A stretch of 64,000 nt of DNA from Methyloceanibacter methanicus (GTDB taxonomy: Bacteria > Pseudomonadota > Alphaproteobacteria > Rhizobiales > Methyloligellaceae): assembly GCF_001723285.1 (NCBI RefSeq), contig NZ_LPWG01000004.1, positions 1 through 64,000 on the forward strand, given 5' to 3'. The notes under the pieces are model-generated. The model was given only the letters and a program-made list of their open reading frames with translations. It was not told the DNA's origin and did not search any database. The position numbers and the translations under genes are program-made. Every line of letters starts with the position of its first letter. The stretch's first letter is position 1. Shown piece after piece: positions 1 through 7,320 of this stretch.

Positions 1-272
1 CACCAGCGGAGAAGTTCGCCGAGTGTGTTGCGGCGATCGGTTGAATCGGCAGTCAAAAGCTGACGTGGGGTGGAATGGCCGGTGCGTCTGCTCCGTGCCA
101 CGAGCGGAATCGGTGGGCGACCCGGGGTTAGGAGTCCGTGTCTCGCAGCCACGCGTGGGGAATCCATGACAGGGTGCCAGCATGCCCCGTATTACGTCGG
201 AGCACTTTCGGGAGTCCGGTCTTAATATATGATCTCCGAAAAAGGAGCTGCCGGCGGCTGGGAGGTTAGCTA

Positions 273-1103
273 TTGTCAGAATTGGCTAGGACAGAAGGCA
301 AGTCTGGGTGCGCCAAAGCCACCCGAAAGCTGAAGCGCGCGGAATACGAACACCATCTGAGGAAGCTCCAGGCGGAGCTCTGTGCGCTGCAGGACTGGGT
401 CCGCGAAGCCGGCGAGCGCATTATCGTGGTGTTCGAGGGGCGGGATGCCGCGGGGAAAGGCGGAACCATTCGCGCGCTTACCGAGCGGGTAAGTCCGCGT
501 ACTTTCCGGGTCGTCGCACTCCCGGCACCGTCAGACCGTGAAAAATCACAAATGTACGTCCAGCGTTATCTAGCGCATTTTCCCGCAGCCGGTGAGATCG
601 TGATCTTCGACCGCAGTTGGTACAACCGTGCGGGCGTAGAACACGTGATGGGCTTCTGCACCCCGGAGCAGCACCGTCACTTCCTTGAAGTTTGTCCGGC
701 GTTCGAAAAGCAGATCGTCGACAACGGGATCAGGCTTCTGAAATACTGGCTTGAGGTCGGCAACGAGGAGCAGAAGCGCCGGTTCGAGGCCCGTATCGAT
801 GACCGTGTTAGGCAGTGGAAGCTCAGCGCGATGGACCTACCGTCAAGGGAGCGCTGGTACGAGTATTCGCGAGCCCGAGACCTGATGTTTGAGGCCACGG
901 ATACAAAGCATGCGCCCTGGTATCTCGTGCGGTCCGACGACAAGAGGCGCGCGCGCCTAAATGTCATCTCTCATTTCCTGAGTGCGATTCCATACAAACC
1001 TTCGAAGCAAAAGAAGATCACCCTACCCAACCGCAACAAGCAGGACGCTTATGACGACGAGGCGACGATCAGGGACAGGCGCTGGATCGACGAAAGGTAC
1101 TGA
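273..1103 (+). CDS. ppk2: Polyphosphate kinase 2 (PPK2), class I-like
   Basis: Transfers phosphate between polyphosphate and nucleoside diphosphates in the cytoplasm. The 276-residue protein has the PPK2 P-loop GRDAAGKGG at residues 56-64 and the Walker B-like segment IVIFDRSWYNR at 109-119, followed by the lid region. The length fits a one-domain PPK2. The start is TTG, chosen because a GGAGG ribosome site lies at 261-265. The 3' end overlaps the reading frame of the Ca2+ antiporter, suggesting co-transcription. A second, clearly different PPK2 lies at 56448-57332. The family call is secure. The preferred direction (ADP or GDP phosphorylation) cannot be read from sequence alone. Confidence 0.93.
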   Translation: MSELARTEGKSGCAKATRKLKRAEYEHHLRKLQAELCALQDWVREAGERIIVVFEGRDAAGKGGTIRALTERVSPRTFRVVALPAPSDREKSQMYVQRYLAHFPAAGEIVIFDRSWYNRAGVEHVMGFCTPEQHRHFLEVCPAFEKQIVDNGIRLLKYWLEVGNEEQKRRFEARIDDRVRQWKLSAMDLPSRERWYEYSRARDLMFEATDTKHAPWYLVRSDDKRRARLNVISHFLSAIPYKPSKQKKITLPNRNKQDAYDDEATIRDRRWIDERY

Positions 1104-2229
1104 TCTTCCCGGTCGCGAGGCTGAGCGAACCGCCGGCGGAACCGAGGCGGCGAAGGCGTTTGGCCTCTCGCTCAGCTCACTTCTGATTTTTCTGCCCATT
1201 GCGCTCTACCTCGAGTATTTCCGGCCCGACGCGCACACGCTCATCTTTTTTGCGAGTTGCATCGCCATCATTCCGCTCGCGGGCTTGATGGGTCGAGCGA
1301 CCGAGCAAATCGCAAACCGTGCCGGAGAGGGCATCGGGGGGTTGCTCAATGCTACCTTCGGCAATGCCGCCGAGCTGATCATCGCTATCGTCGCGCTGCG
1401 CGCCGGCCAAATCGAGATTGTGAAAGCATCCCTGACAGGCTCGATTATCGGCAATGTCCTTCTCGTACTCGGGGCATCCTTTTTGGCGGGAGGGCTCAGA
1501 TATACGATCCAGGAGTTCAACACGATTACCGCCCGTGCCCAGGCACAAATGCTCCTCGTATCGGCGATCGCCGTAGCCATTCCGGGGCTGTTTCACGCCA
1601 TACGCCCCGTCGATGCTAACGCGAATGAGGGGACGATTAGCCTGATCATCGCAGCCCTCCTCATCGCGCTCTACATCCTCAGTCTCATCTTTGCTCTAAG
1701 AACACATAAGCACTTGTTCGCTGGTGCTCATGACGCAGCATCGCAGGCACATGCAGACGAACAATGGTCACTCCGCAGGGCACTTATCATACTTGGTGTT
1801 GCGACGGTCCTCATCGCTTGGCTCAGTGAGATCTTGGTGGGTTCGGTCGAAGAGGCCGCGACCGCAATCGGCATGTCCAAAGTATTTGTCGGCGTGATCA
1901 TCGTCGCGGTGATCGGTAATGCCGCTGAGCACAGCACGGCCGTCATCGCCGCTATACGCAACAGGATGGATCTAAGCATCGGGATCGCCCTCGGCAGCAG
2001 CACCCAAATCGCCCTCTTCGTGGCCCCACTCCTCGTTTTCCTGAGCTATGCAATCGGGAAAACGCCAATGAACCTGTCGTTCACGCTCGGCGAGACCTTC
2101 GCGATTCTAATCGGCGCCCTGATTACGGCGCACGTCACGAGCGATGGGCATTCGAATTGGTTCACCGGTGCTTTGCTCTTGGCGCTTTATTCGATCCTGG
2201 CGGTAGGCTTTTTCCATGTCCCGGGTTGA
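1051..2229 (+). CDS. Calcium/proton antiporter (CaCA superfamily, CAX type)
   Basis: Integral membrane cation exchanger that expels Ca2+ in exchange for H+. Both inverted alpha repeats are visible: GNAAELI at residues 104-110 and GNAAEHS at 289-295, with about eleven hydrophobic segments. The start is uncertain. ATG 1051 has an AGGA motif just upstream but overlaps the PPK2 gene by 53 bp, and no ATG, GTG or TTG occurs in frame between the PPK2 stop and the first membrane helix. The first 35 residues, partly read from PPK2 DNA, are unlike the family. Its 3' end overlaps the SulP start by 14 bp, so the three genes probably form one operon. Confidence 0.88.
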   Translation: MTTRRRSGTGAGSTKGTDLPGREAERTAGGTEAAKAFGLSLSSLLIFLPIALYLEYFRPDAHTLIFFASCIAIIPLAGLMGRATEQIANRAGEGIGGLLNATFGNAAELIIAIVALRAGQIEIVKASLTGSIIGNVLLVLGASFLAGGLRYTIQEFNTITARAQAQMLLVSAIAVAIPGLFHAIRPVDANANEGTISLIIAALLIALYILSLIFALRTHKHLFAGAHDAASQAHADEQWSLRRALIILGVATVLIAWLSEILVGSVEEAATAIGMSKVFVGVIIVAVIGNAAEHSTAVIAAIRNRMDLSIGIALGSSTQIALFVAPLLVFLSYAIGKTPMNLSFTLGETFAILIGALITAHVTSDGHSNWFTGALLLALYSILAVGFFHVPG

Positions 2230-3976
2230 AGGCGACACAACACGCCACAAGGCTCGCAGCTTTGGAGGTGCGCCACCGGAGGACGCCGCACCAAGCTGGA
2301 TGCGGTGGCTACCGGGGCTAGTAACTCTGCGCCGGTATAAGGCGGCTTGGCTGACCCACGACATCGTCGCCGGGCTGGTGTTGGCGACCATGCTGGTTCC
2401 AGTCGGCATCGCGTACGCCGTGGCGTCGGGCGTGCCGGGCATTTATGGCCTCTACGCGACGATCATCCCATTGCTGGCTTACGCGGTGTTCGGACCAAGC
2501 CGGATTCTCGTTTTGGGCCCGGATTCGTCGCTTGCGCCCGTCATTCTTGCCGTTGTCCTTCCGTTGTCCGGGGGAGATCCGCTTCGCGCCATCGCGCTGG
2601 CCGGCATGATGGCAGTCGTATCGGGAATTGTATGTATTGTAGCCGGGTTCGCGAAACTTGGCTTCATAACCGAGCTTTTGTCCAAGCCCATCCGCTACGG
2701 ATACATGAACGGGATTGCTCTGACGGTCCTGATCAGCCAACTGCCAACGCTGTTTGGCTTCAAAATCGATGGCGACGGCCCCTTGAGGGATCTTTGGGCC
2801 ATTGCAAGGGCGATCTTCCGGGGCGACTCCAACTGGATAACGTTTGCGATCGGCGCAGGCACGCTCGCCCTCATTCTCTTGCTCAAGGGCCACAAGCGAA
2901 TCCCCGGGATATTGATTGCCGTGGTTGGAGCGACCCTTATTGTGGGCGCATTGGATTTATCCACACGCGCAGACGTCTCGGTGTTGGGGCCGCTTCCCGA
3001 AGGCTTGCCCGCATTCTCTGTCCCTTGGATTTCCTACCCCGACATTGGCCCGGTTTTGATCGGCGGTCTTACCGTGGCCCTCGTATCTTTTGCCGATACA
3101 AGCGTTCTTTCCCGCGCCTACGCGGCGCGAACCGGCGAAAAGGTCGACCCCAACCAAGAGATGGTGGGACTTGGAGCAGCAAATCTCGCAGCGGGTTTTT
3201 TTCAGGGCTTTCCCATCAGCAGCAGTTCCTCTCGTACGCCTGTCGCGGAAGCTTCGGGATCTCGCACGCAATTGACCGGGGTCGTCGGCGCGCTGAGTGT
3301 GGCCCTGCTCTTATTGGTCGCGCCCAATCTCCTGCAGGACCTGCCCTCAGCAGCCCTCGCCGCTGTGGTGATTGCCTCGGCAATCGGCTTGTTCGAGATC
3401 GACGATCTTGGCCGACTCCTGCGCATCCAGGCCTGGGAGTTTTGGCTTTCGATTGTATGCTTCCTAGGGGTTGCGGTTTTCGGCGCCATTCCGGGAATAG
3501 GTATGGCGGTGGTTCTCGCCATCATCGAGTTTCTCTGGGACGGCTGGCGCCCGCACTCCGCGGTGTTGGGCCGGCCCAACGACGTAGAGGGCTATCACGA
3601 CATTACGCGCTACCCCGGCGCTCGGCAGATCCCTGGACTCGTTCTATTTCGTTGGGACGCACCGCTCTTCTTTGCAAATGCGGAACTGTTCAAAGAGCGT
3701 GTACTGGCGGCAGTGGCAGCATCGCCCAGCACTGTGCGACGCGTGGTCGTAGCGGCAGAACCGGTGACCAGCGTAGACGTCACGTCGGCTGACGTCGTTG
3801 CCGAAATGTTAGAGGAGTTCCAGGCCCGTGGAATCGACCTTTGCTTCGCCGAGCTCAAAGATCCCGTAAAGGACAAGCTCAGGCGTTTCGAACTGTACGA
3901 GAAGATCGGCTCGGAGCGCTTCTTTCCGACGATTGAAGGCGCCGTCGCAAGCTACGTGCAAGAAAACCCGACTTAA
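2216..3976 (+). CDS. SulP family inorganic anion transporter with STAS domain
   Basis: A 586-residue inner-membrane permease for sulfate, bicarbonate or a related anion. The N-terminal 430 residues are a chain of membrane helices starting with the SulP signature region around VPVGIAYAVASGVPGIYG. The C-terminal 130 residues form a cytoplasmic STAS domain, seen as alternating strands such as IPGLVLFRWDAPLFFANA. The ATG lies inside the end of the antiporter gene, so translation is likely coupled. The gene stops directly against a convergent gene (stop codons adjacent at 3974-3979). The substrate cannot be assigned. In this setting an ion-balance role is an inference. Confidence 0.92.
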   Translation: MSRVEGDTTRHKARSFGGAPPEDAAPSWMRWLPGLVTLRRYKAAWLTHDIVAGLVLATMLVPVGIAYAVASGVPGIYGLYATIIPLLAYAVFGPSRILVLGPDSSLAPVILAVVLPLSGGDPLRAIALAGMMAVVSGIVCIVAGFAKLGFITELLSKPIRYGYMNGIALTVLISQLPTLFGFKIDGDGPLRDLWAIARAIFRGDSNWITFAIGAGTLALILLLKGHKRIPGILIAVVGATLIVGALDLSTRADVSVLGPLPEGLPAFSVPWISYPDIGPVLIGGLTVALVSFADTSVLSRAYAARTGEKVDPNQEMVGLGAANLAAGFFQGFPISSSSSRTPVAEASGSRTQLTGVVGALSVALLLLVAPNLLQDLPSAALAAVVIASAIGLFEIDDLGRLLRIQAWEFWLSIVCFLGVAVFGAIPGIGMAVVLAIIEFLWDGWRPHSAVLGRPNDVEGYHDITRYPGARQIPGLVLFRWDAPLFFANAELFKERVLAAVAASPSTVRRVVVAAEPVTSVDVTSADVVAEMLEEFQARGIDLCFAELKDPVKDKLRRFELYEKIGSERFFPTIEGAVASYVQENPT

Positions 3977-4438
3977 TCAGCTCCATTTGAGCGAAACGCT
4001 GATGTCACCGGGCCTCCCTTCGGGCCAGTCTGCGATTTGGAACTTTATCTTGTAACCCCGGGGACGCAGCTGCCGAGCCCAGAACTCGTACATCTCTTTC
4101 GGCAAACCTGTAAGTGTAGACTCCCAGCCGCGCTCCCCTTGATTGATCGCACGGCCGTGGTCCGAGAAAAGCGTGTTCGGGAAGCGCCGGACCTCCACCT
4201 CGGTGAGACCGTTCGATACCGCGCGTTCGACAATCTTGGCCACACGGCGTAAGGCCTGCTCATCCGAGACCCCGGAAGGCTTTGTAAGCGCGTCAAGAAG
4301 CCTTTTTTTTTCAGTCTCGGCTAGGGCCTCCCTTCGCCGTGCTTTCTCGGCTTTTTCCGCCTCGGCTAGCGCTAGTTTCTCCATGACCTGATCTGCGGTC
4401 GGTAGGAGATCCGACAGGTCGCTTGCAGTCGTACTCAT
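3977..4438 (-). CDS. Conserved hypothetical protein with Lys/Glu-rich helical N-terminus
   Basis: 153 residues, not recognised. The first 55 residues are rich in Ala, Glu, Lys and Arg and look like a charged helix or coiled coil (AEAEKAEKARRREALAETEK). The rest is a compact alpha/beta region ending in a strand-rich tail (KIKFQIADWPEGRPGDISVS). No signal peptide or membrane segment is seen. It converges on the SulP gene with no gap and has its own upstream region at 4439-4556. Codon use looks like its neighbours. Function unknown. Confidence 0.6.
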   Translation of the reverse strand: MSTTASDLSDLLPTADQVMEKLALAEAEKAEKARRREALAETEKKRLLDALTKPSGVSDEQALRRVAKIVERAVSNGLTEVEVRRFPNTLFSDHGRAINQGERGWESTLTGLPKEMYEFWARQLRPRGYKIKFQIADWPEGRPGDISVSLKWS

Positions 4439-4492
4439 GATCGATTCCTCATCGCTATGTCTAAGACTCTTAGTTCACTGGCGGCGCTCATG

Positions 4493-4650
4493 CGCAGAAG
4501 AATTTTCGAATGATGGCAAAATAGCGGAGGTGGCAATGAAAACATCGCCGCTAGGTCTAATGGCCACCTCCACCCCCACCGTGACCTTCCAGGAACACGA
4601 AATTTTGCCAACTACGCATTCGCAGAAGAATTTTTCGAATGATAGCAAAG
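4493..4650. repeat. Partial duplication of the yiaV 3' end
   Basis: Two imperfect direct copies of about 29 bp: 4493-4521 and 4621-4650, both starting CGCAGAAGAATTTT and ending GGCAAAA or GCAAAG. The second lies inside the 3' end of the HlyD-type gene and encodes part of its last helix. The first lies 128 bp away, beyond the stop codon. A perfect 9-bp inverted repeat (GGAGGTGGC at 4526-4534, GCCACCTCC at 4563-4571) flanks the stop codon and could act as a weak terminator. Confidence 0.7.
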
Positions 4651-5711
4651 TGGTGCGCATAGGGCGTGTAGACGGCCACTTGGGCTGCTGCCCCTCCGGG
4701 TATCTTGTAGTCCGAGGCATCCTCGTCGACATCAACTATAGCAACGGCCCGCCCGCCGGGAGGGGGGGCGCCCATGTCCTGCAGGACACCGGAGGCCTGC
4801 AACTGACCCGTCGCGATTGAGTCGAGGACGTATCTAACTTTGCCCTTGAAAACCCTTCCGGGTATCGCCTGAAATGCCACTTCTGCCTCGTCCCCGGCGC
4901 GGACCCGTTGCAGCGAGTTCTGGTGGAACCCGGCGGCCAACGATTGGTCGTCGCTATGAACAAAAACCATGACCGGTCTAAGCGGAGCTGGAACGACATA
5001 CATCCCTGGCCGAAGCACCATCTGAGTGACATAGCCGGGTCCGGGAGCGCGTACCACCGTCTGCGCTAGGTCGTACTCCGCCTCGCCCAGTTCGGCCGTG
5101 AGGCGTGCAACGGTCGTGTTCACGCCGCCAACCTCCGATTCATACGCCAATTTGGCGGTTGTTGCCGCGGCTTCCGACTCAGACAATGCCTGCTTTGCGA
5201 TGTCGACATCTCGCGTGAACTTGTCGAGCGTCGCTTTGGCGATCACGTCTTTTTCGAAGAGAGTGAGTTGCCGATCATAGTTCTCCTGGGCGAGCGTGAC
5301 CTGCGCCTTCACCTTTTGCACATTGGCAAGAGCCTGGTCGTAGGCGCTTTTCAATTCCTTGACATCTTGTTCGGCCTCAGCAAGGAGCGCCTTCTTTTGA
5401 TCAACGATGTACTGATAGTGCGTCGGATCGATGCGAAAGAGAACATCACCCTGCTTGAGCGGTTCGTTCGCCTTGACCGGTACCTCGATCACGCGGCCCC
5501 TAACGTCCGGCAAAATAGGCGTTGTCGTGAAGTAGACACGAGCGTTCGCGCTGAAGGGATGATTGTAGTTCATGACCACTAGGATGAAGCCAATCATAAA
5601 GATGCCGCCGAGCACCGCCGTAGGGAGCGTCCACTTGTTCACAGGAATGCGGAAAATCTTGAAGATAGCGACACAGATCGCCGCATAGGTGAGGATCAGC
5701 AGGAGTTCCAT
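4557..5711 (-). CDS. yiaV: HlyD-type membrane fusion protein (YiaV-like)
   Basis: A periplasmic adaptor of 384 residues anchored by two N-terminal membrane helices (residues 1-20 and 31-48), the layout of E. coli YiaV/YibH. A barrel-sandwich half-motif (VRGRVIEVPVKANEPLKQGD) follows, then a long coiled-coil hairpin (about 110-200) and the second half-motif. The C-terminus ends in a Gly/His tail with six consecutive glycines. The start overlaps the yiaW stop by one base (TGATG), so the two are co-translated, as in the E. coli yiaW-yiaV pair. No outer-membrane partner or ABC/MFS pump is adjacent. The transported substrate is unknown. Confidence 0.88.
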   Translation of the reverse strand: MELLLILTYAAICVAIFKIFRIPVNKWTLPTAVLGGIFMIGFILVVMNYNHPFSANARVYFTTTPILPDVRGRVIEVPVKANEPLKQGDVLFRIDPTHYQYIVDQKKALLAEAEQDVKELKSAYDQALANVQKVKAQVTLAQENYDRQLTLFEKDVIAKATLDKFTRDVDIAKQALSESEAAATTAKLAYESEVGGVNTTVARLTAELGEAEYDLAQTVVRAPGPGYVTQMVLRPGMYVVPAPLRPVMVFVHSDDQSLAAGFHQNSLQRVRAGDEAEVAFQAIPGRVFKGKVRYVLDSIATGQLQASGVLQDMGAPPPGGRAVAIVDVDEDASDYKIPGGAAAQVAVYTPYAHHFAIIRKILLRMRSWQNFVFLEGHGGGGGGH

Positions 5712-6244
5712 CAGCGGGCTCCTCGCTTGAGCGGTTCGTCGGGGGTAGCAGCCTCAACTGGCCGTCGGCTAAACGACTGTGTTTCAGACTTCTCTGCCTT
5801 AGCTTCCAGTCGTTCGACCCGACGCAGGAGTTCTTCCAACCCATTTACACTTTCCGGGCTCGTTGCGTCGGAGGTGACAACTCCCCAGCCCCGGTCAGGT
5901 CTGTAGAGCATCGCCCAGATCCACAGGAACGGCCAGAGCGCATGGAGCGTGAACAGGCTAACCCAACCAGCAGCATGGATTGCATCCTGATGCGGATGAT
6001 TTCGGTGTTTGGCAATTTCATACGGGACATCGTGGATTGCGATGATCCCGTAGAACAGTGTGATTACAACGAAGATGAGCAGGCCGAGGGCGAAGTAGTT
6101 CAAGAAGCTGTCAAAATCGATGTCCTGCCGCGCAACCATAGCAATGCCGACGAGAGCCGCGACAGCGAGCACCACCGCCGCGACGGTCCACTTGCTGATC
6201 CAGAAGCGCGACTGGCTGAGACGCCGAATATACTCTTTGAACAT
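5711..6244 (-). CDS. yiaW: DUF3302 inner-membrane protein (YiaW-like)
   Basis: 177 residues with three membrane segments (about 16-36, 46-64 and 82-102), then a cytoplasmic Glu/Lys-rich helix (LEELLRRVERLEAKAEK). It matches the DUF3302/YiaW family by layout and by its partner: yiaV follows with a one-base overlap. I chose ATG 6244 over the longer frame because GGAGGG lies just upstream. In enterobacteria yiaW and yiaV also form a pair, probably a small envelope efflux unit. That role is family context, not proof. Confidence 0.85.
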   Translation of the reverse strand: MFKEYIRRLSQSRFWISKWTVAAVVLAVAALVGIAMVARQDIDFDSFLNYFALGLLIFVVITLFYGIIAIHDVPYEIAKHRNHPHQDAIHAAGWVSLFTLHALWPFLWIWAMLYRPDRGWGVVTSDATSPESVNGLEELLRRVERLEAKAEKSETQSFSRRPVEAATPDEPLKRGAR

Positions 6245-6277
6245 CAGGACACCCTCCTTCTGGCGTCCCAACCCTTC

Positions 6278-6580
6278 CTACTGATTGGCCGGCCCGACAA
6301 TTTTCTCGACTGCTTCCATTACGGGCATGTCGGGATTGGAAAAACAAAATGTCCGCAGCTTGTCAGTATCCGCGTCAAGTTTTTCGGTATCGACAAGGGT
6401 GTCGTCGCTCTTGCCGTTTTGAAAGCCACTAAGCCAAGCAGCGATCAGCTTTGGGTCCGCGACCTTGTGCCTCGCAAACTGCCCACAGGTGAGCTGGGAT
6501 ACATCCAGCACTACTTGCGCCCCGGCGGGGCTGATGGCCAGTAGGAACATCCAAGCACCCGCGCAGCACACCCTAAACAT
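6278..6580 (-). CDS. HdeA/HdeB-family periplasmic acid-stress chaperone
   Basis: A 100-residue exported protein. A signal peptide covers residues 1-21 (cut after AGA) and the mature part is typical HdeB: DVSQLTCGQF, then AAWLSGFQNGK. The two family cysteines are C32 and C79, which should form the single disulfide. HdeA/HdeB proteins unfold at low pH and hold periplasmic proteins in solution. The gene lies 33 bp upstream of yiaW on the same strand and could be read with it. An FNR/FixK-like palindrome sits 127 bp upstream of its start, between it and the divergent gene at 6800. Confidence 0.85.
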   Translation of the reverse strand: MFRVCCAGAWMFLLAISPAGAQVVLDVSQLTCGQFARHKVADPKLIAAWLSGFQNGKSDDTLVDTEKLDADTDKLRTFCFSNPDMPVMEAVEKIVGPANQ

Positions 6581-6706
6581 CGTTTGCTCCTTGTTTCAGC
6601 AGAAACGAGCTATATCTCGCACTCTGCAAGCCACTTTAAGATTGCTATCCCCTGGCTTGAGAGGCAAGAGGTCCAACCCACTTTCCTGCCGGGCGCGGAT
6701 AAATCC

Positions 6707-6720
6707 CTGATCGAGATCAA
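6707..6720. promoter_or_regulatory. FNR/FixK-type binding palindrome
   Basis: CTGATCGAGATCAA differs from the consensus TTGAT-N4-ATCAA at one position. It lies in the divergent region between hdeB and the Tyr/Asn-repeat gene, 80 bp before the ATG at 6800. The family recognises this palindrome under low oxygen. Regulation is inferred from the motif only. Confidence 0.55.
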
Positions 6721-6799
6721 ATGCAGGTTCGCGTCAAATAGTCTAGTGTCCTTATCCGGTGGGAAACCGAGGGGCTGCGCGCGTTAGAGGAACTGAGCG

Positions 6800-7096
6800 A
6801 TGAAAAGATCGTCCGCCGCTTTTGCAACAGCTATTGTTCTAGGCTTGGCCATCCTTGCGCCTGCTGAAGCATCCGCCCAGGCCGTTACGGTCTACGTGGT
6901 CCCCGGCTACCCAGGTGCCAACTATCCAGCTAATCCCAGGTATAGCTACGCCTACCCAAGGTACGGGTACGCCAATCCAAACTATGGGTACGCCAATCCA
7001 AACTACGGTTACGGGCGGCCTTACTACGGCACTTATTGGGGGCACAGTCGACGTGTCGCCCGGAGGGTCAATCGTAGGTGGAACCGCTGGCGCTAA
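6800..7096 (+). CDS. Small secreted Tyr/Asn/Pro-repeat protein
   Basis: 98 residues: a clear signal peptide (1-26, cut after ASA), then a short mature chain rich in Tyr, Gly, Pro and Asn with tandem copies of the heptad GYANPNY, and a basic tail with seven arginines in the last 17 residues. The repeat is encoded by two nearly identical 21-bp units at 6965-6985 and 6986-7006. The start has GAGG upstream. I do not recognise a named family. Similar small YGY-rich exported proteins occur in Rhizobiales. Surface attachment is speculation. The upstream FixK-like site suggests low-oxygen expression. Confidence 0.65.
   Translation: MKRSSAAFATAIVLGLAILAPAEASAQAVTVYVVPGYPGANYPANPRYSYAYPRYGYANPNYGYANPNYGYGRPYYGTYWGHSRRVARRVNRRWNRWR
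6965..7006. repeat. Two 21-bp tandem units in a coding region
   Basis: Units at 6965-6985 and 6986-7006 differ at the last base only and each encodes one heptad of the secreted repeat protein. The length is a multiple of three, so copy-number change would keep the frame. Confidence 0.85.
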
Positions 7097-7258
7097 TGCA
7101 ATCATCGCGAGTAGCTGAGGTCGTTGTTGACGCCCGGGCATAGCGGTATTTTGGTTTTTAGACTGACCTTCATCGCAGGTCCTTCCATCTCCGCTTAAGC
7201 GCTAGACCATTTCGCCGAAGGGGTTGGGCCATGGCGTCTGGTTGGTTGCGCCAAGCTG

Positions 7259-7272
7259 ATGACCGCGGTCAA
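7259..7272. promoter_or_regulatory. FNR/FixK-type binding palindrome before DUF3141
   Basis: ATGACCGCGGTCAA, read on the other strand as TTGAC-CGCG-GTCAT, fits the relaxed FNR/FixK consensus TTGAY-N4-RTCAA with one mismatch. The inner 12 bases (TGACCGCGGTCA) are a perfect palindrome. It is centred 55 bp before the DUF3141 ATG, a spacing that allows a class II activator site at -41.5. Confidence 0.55.
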
Positions 7273-7320
7273 GGCAACATGGGCGGTCTCTCATAGCATT
7301 CGCCTCCCAGGAGACTACTG

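Noticed and set aside
41..56. TTGAATCGGCAGTCAA as a possible FNR/FixK box before the first PPK2
   Set aside because: The half sites are separated by six bases, not four, and it lies over 200 bp before the gene.
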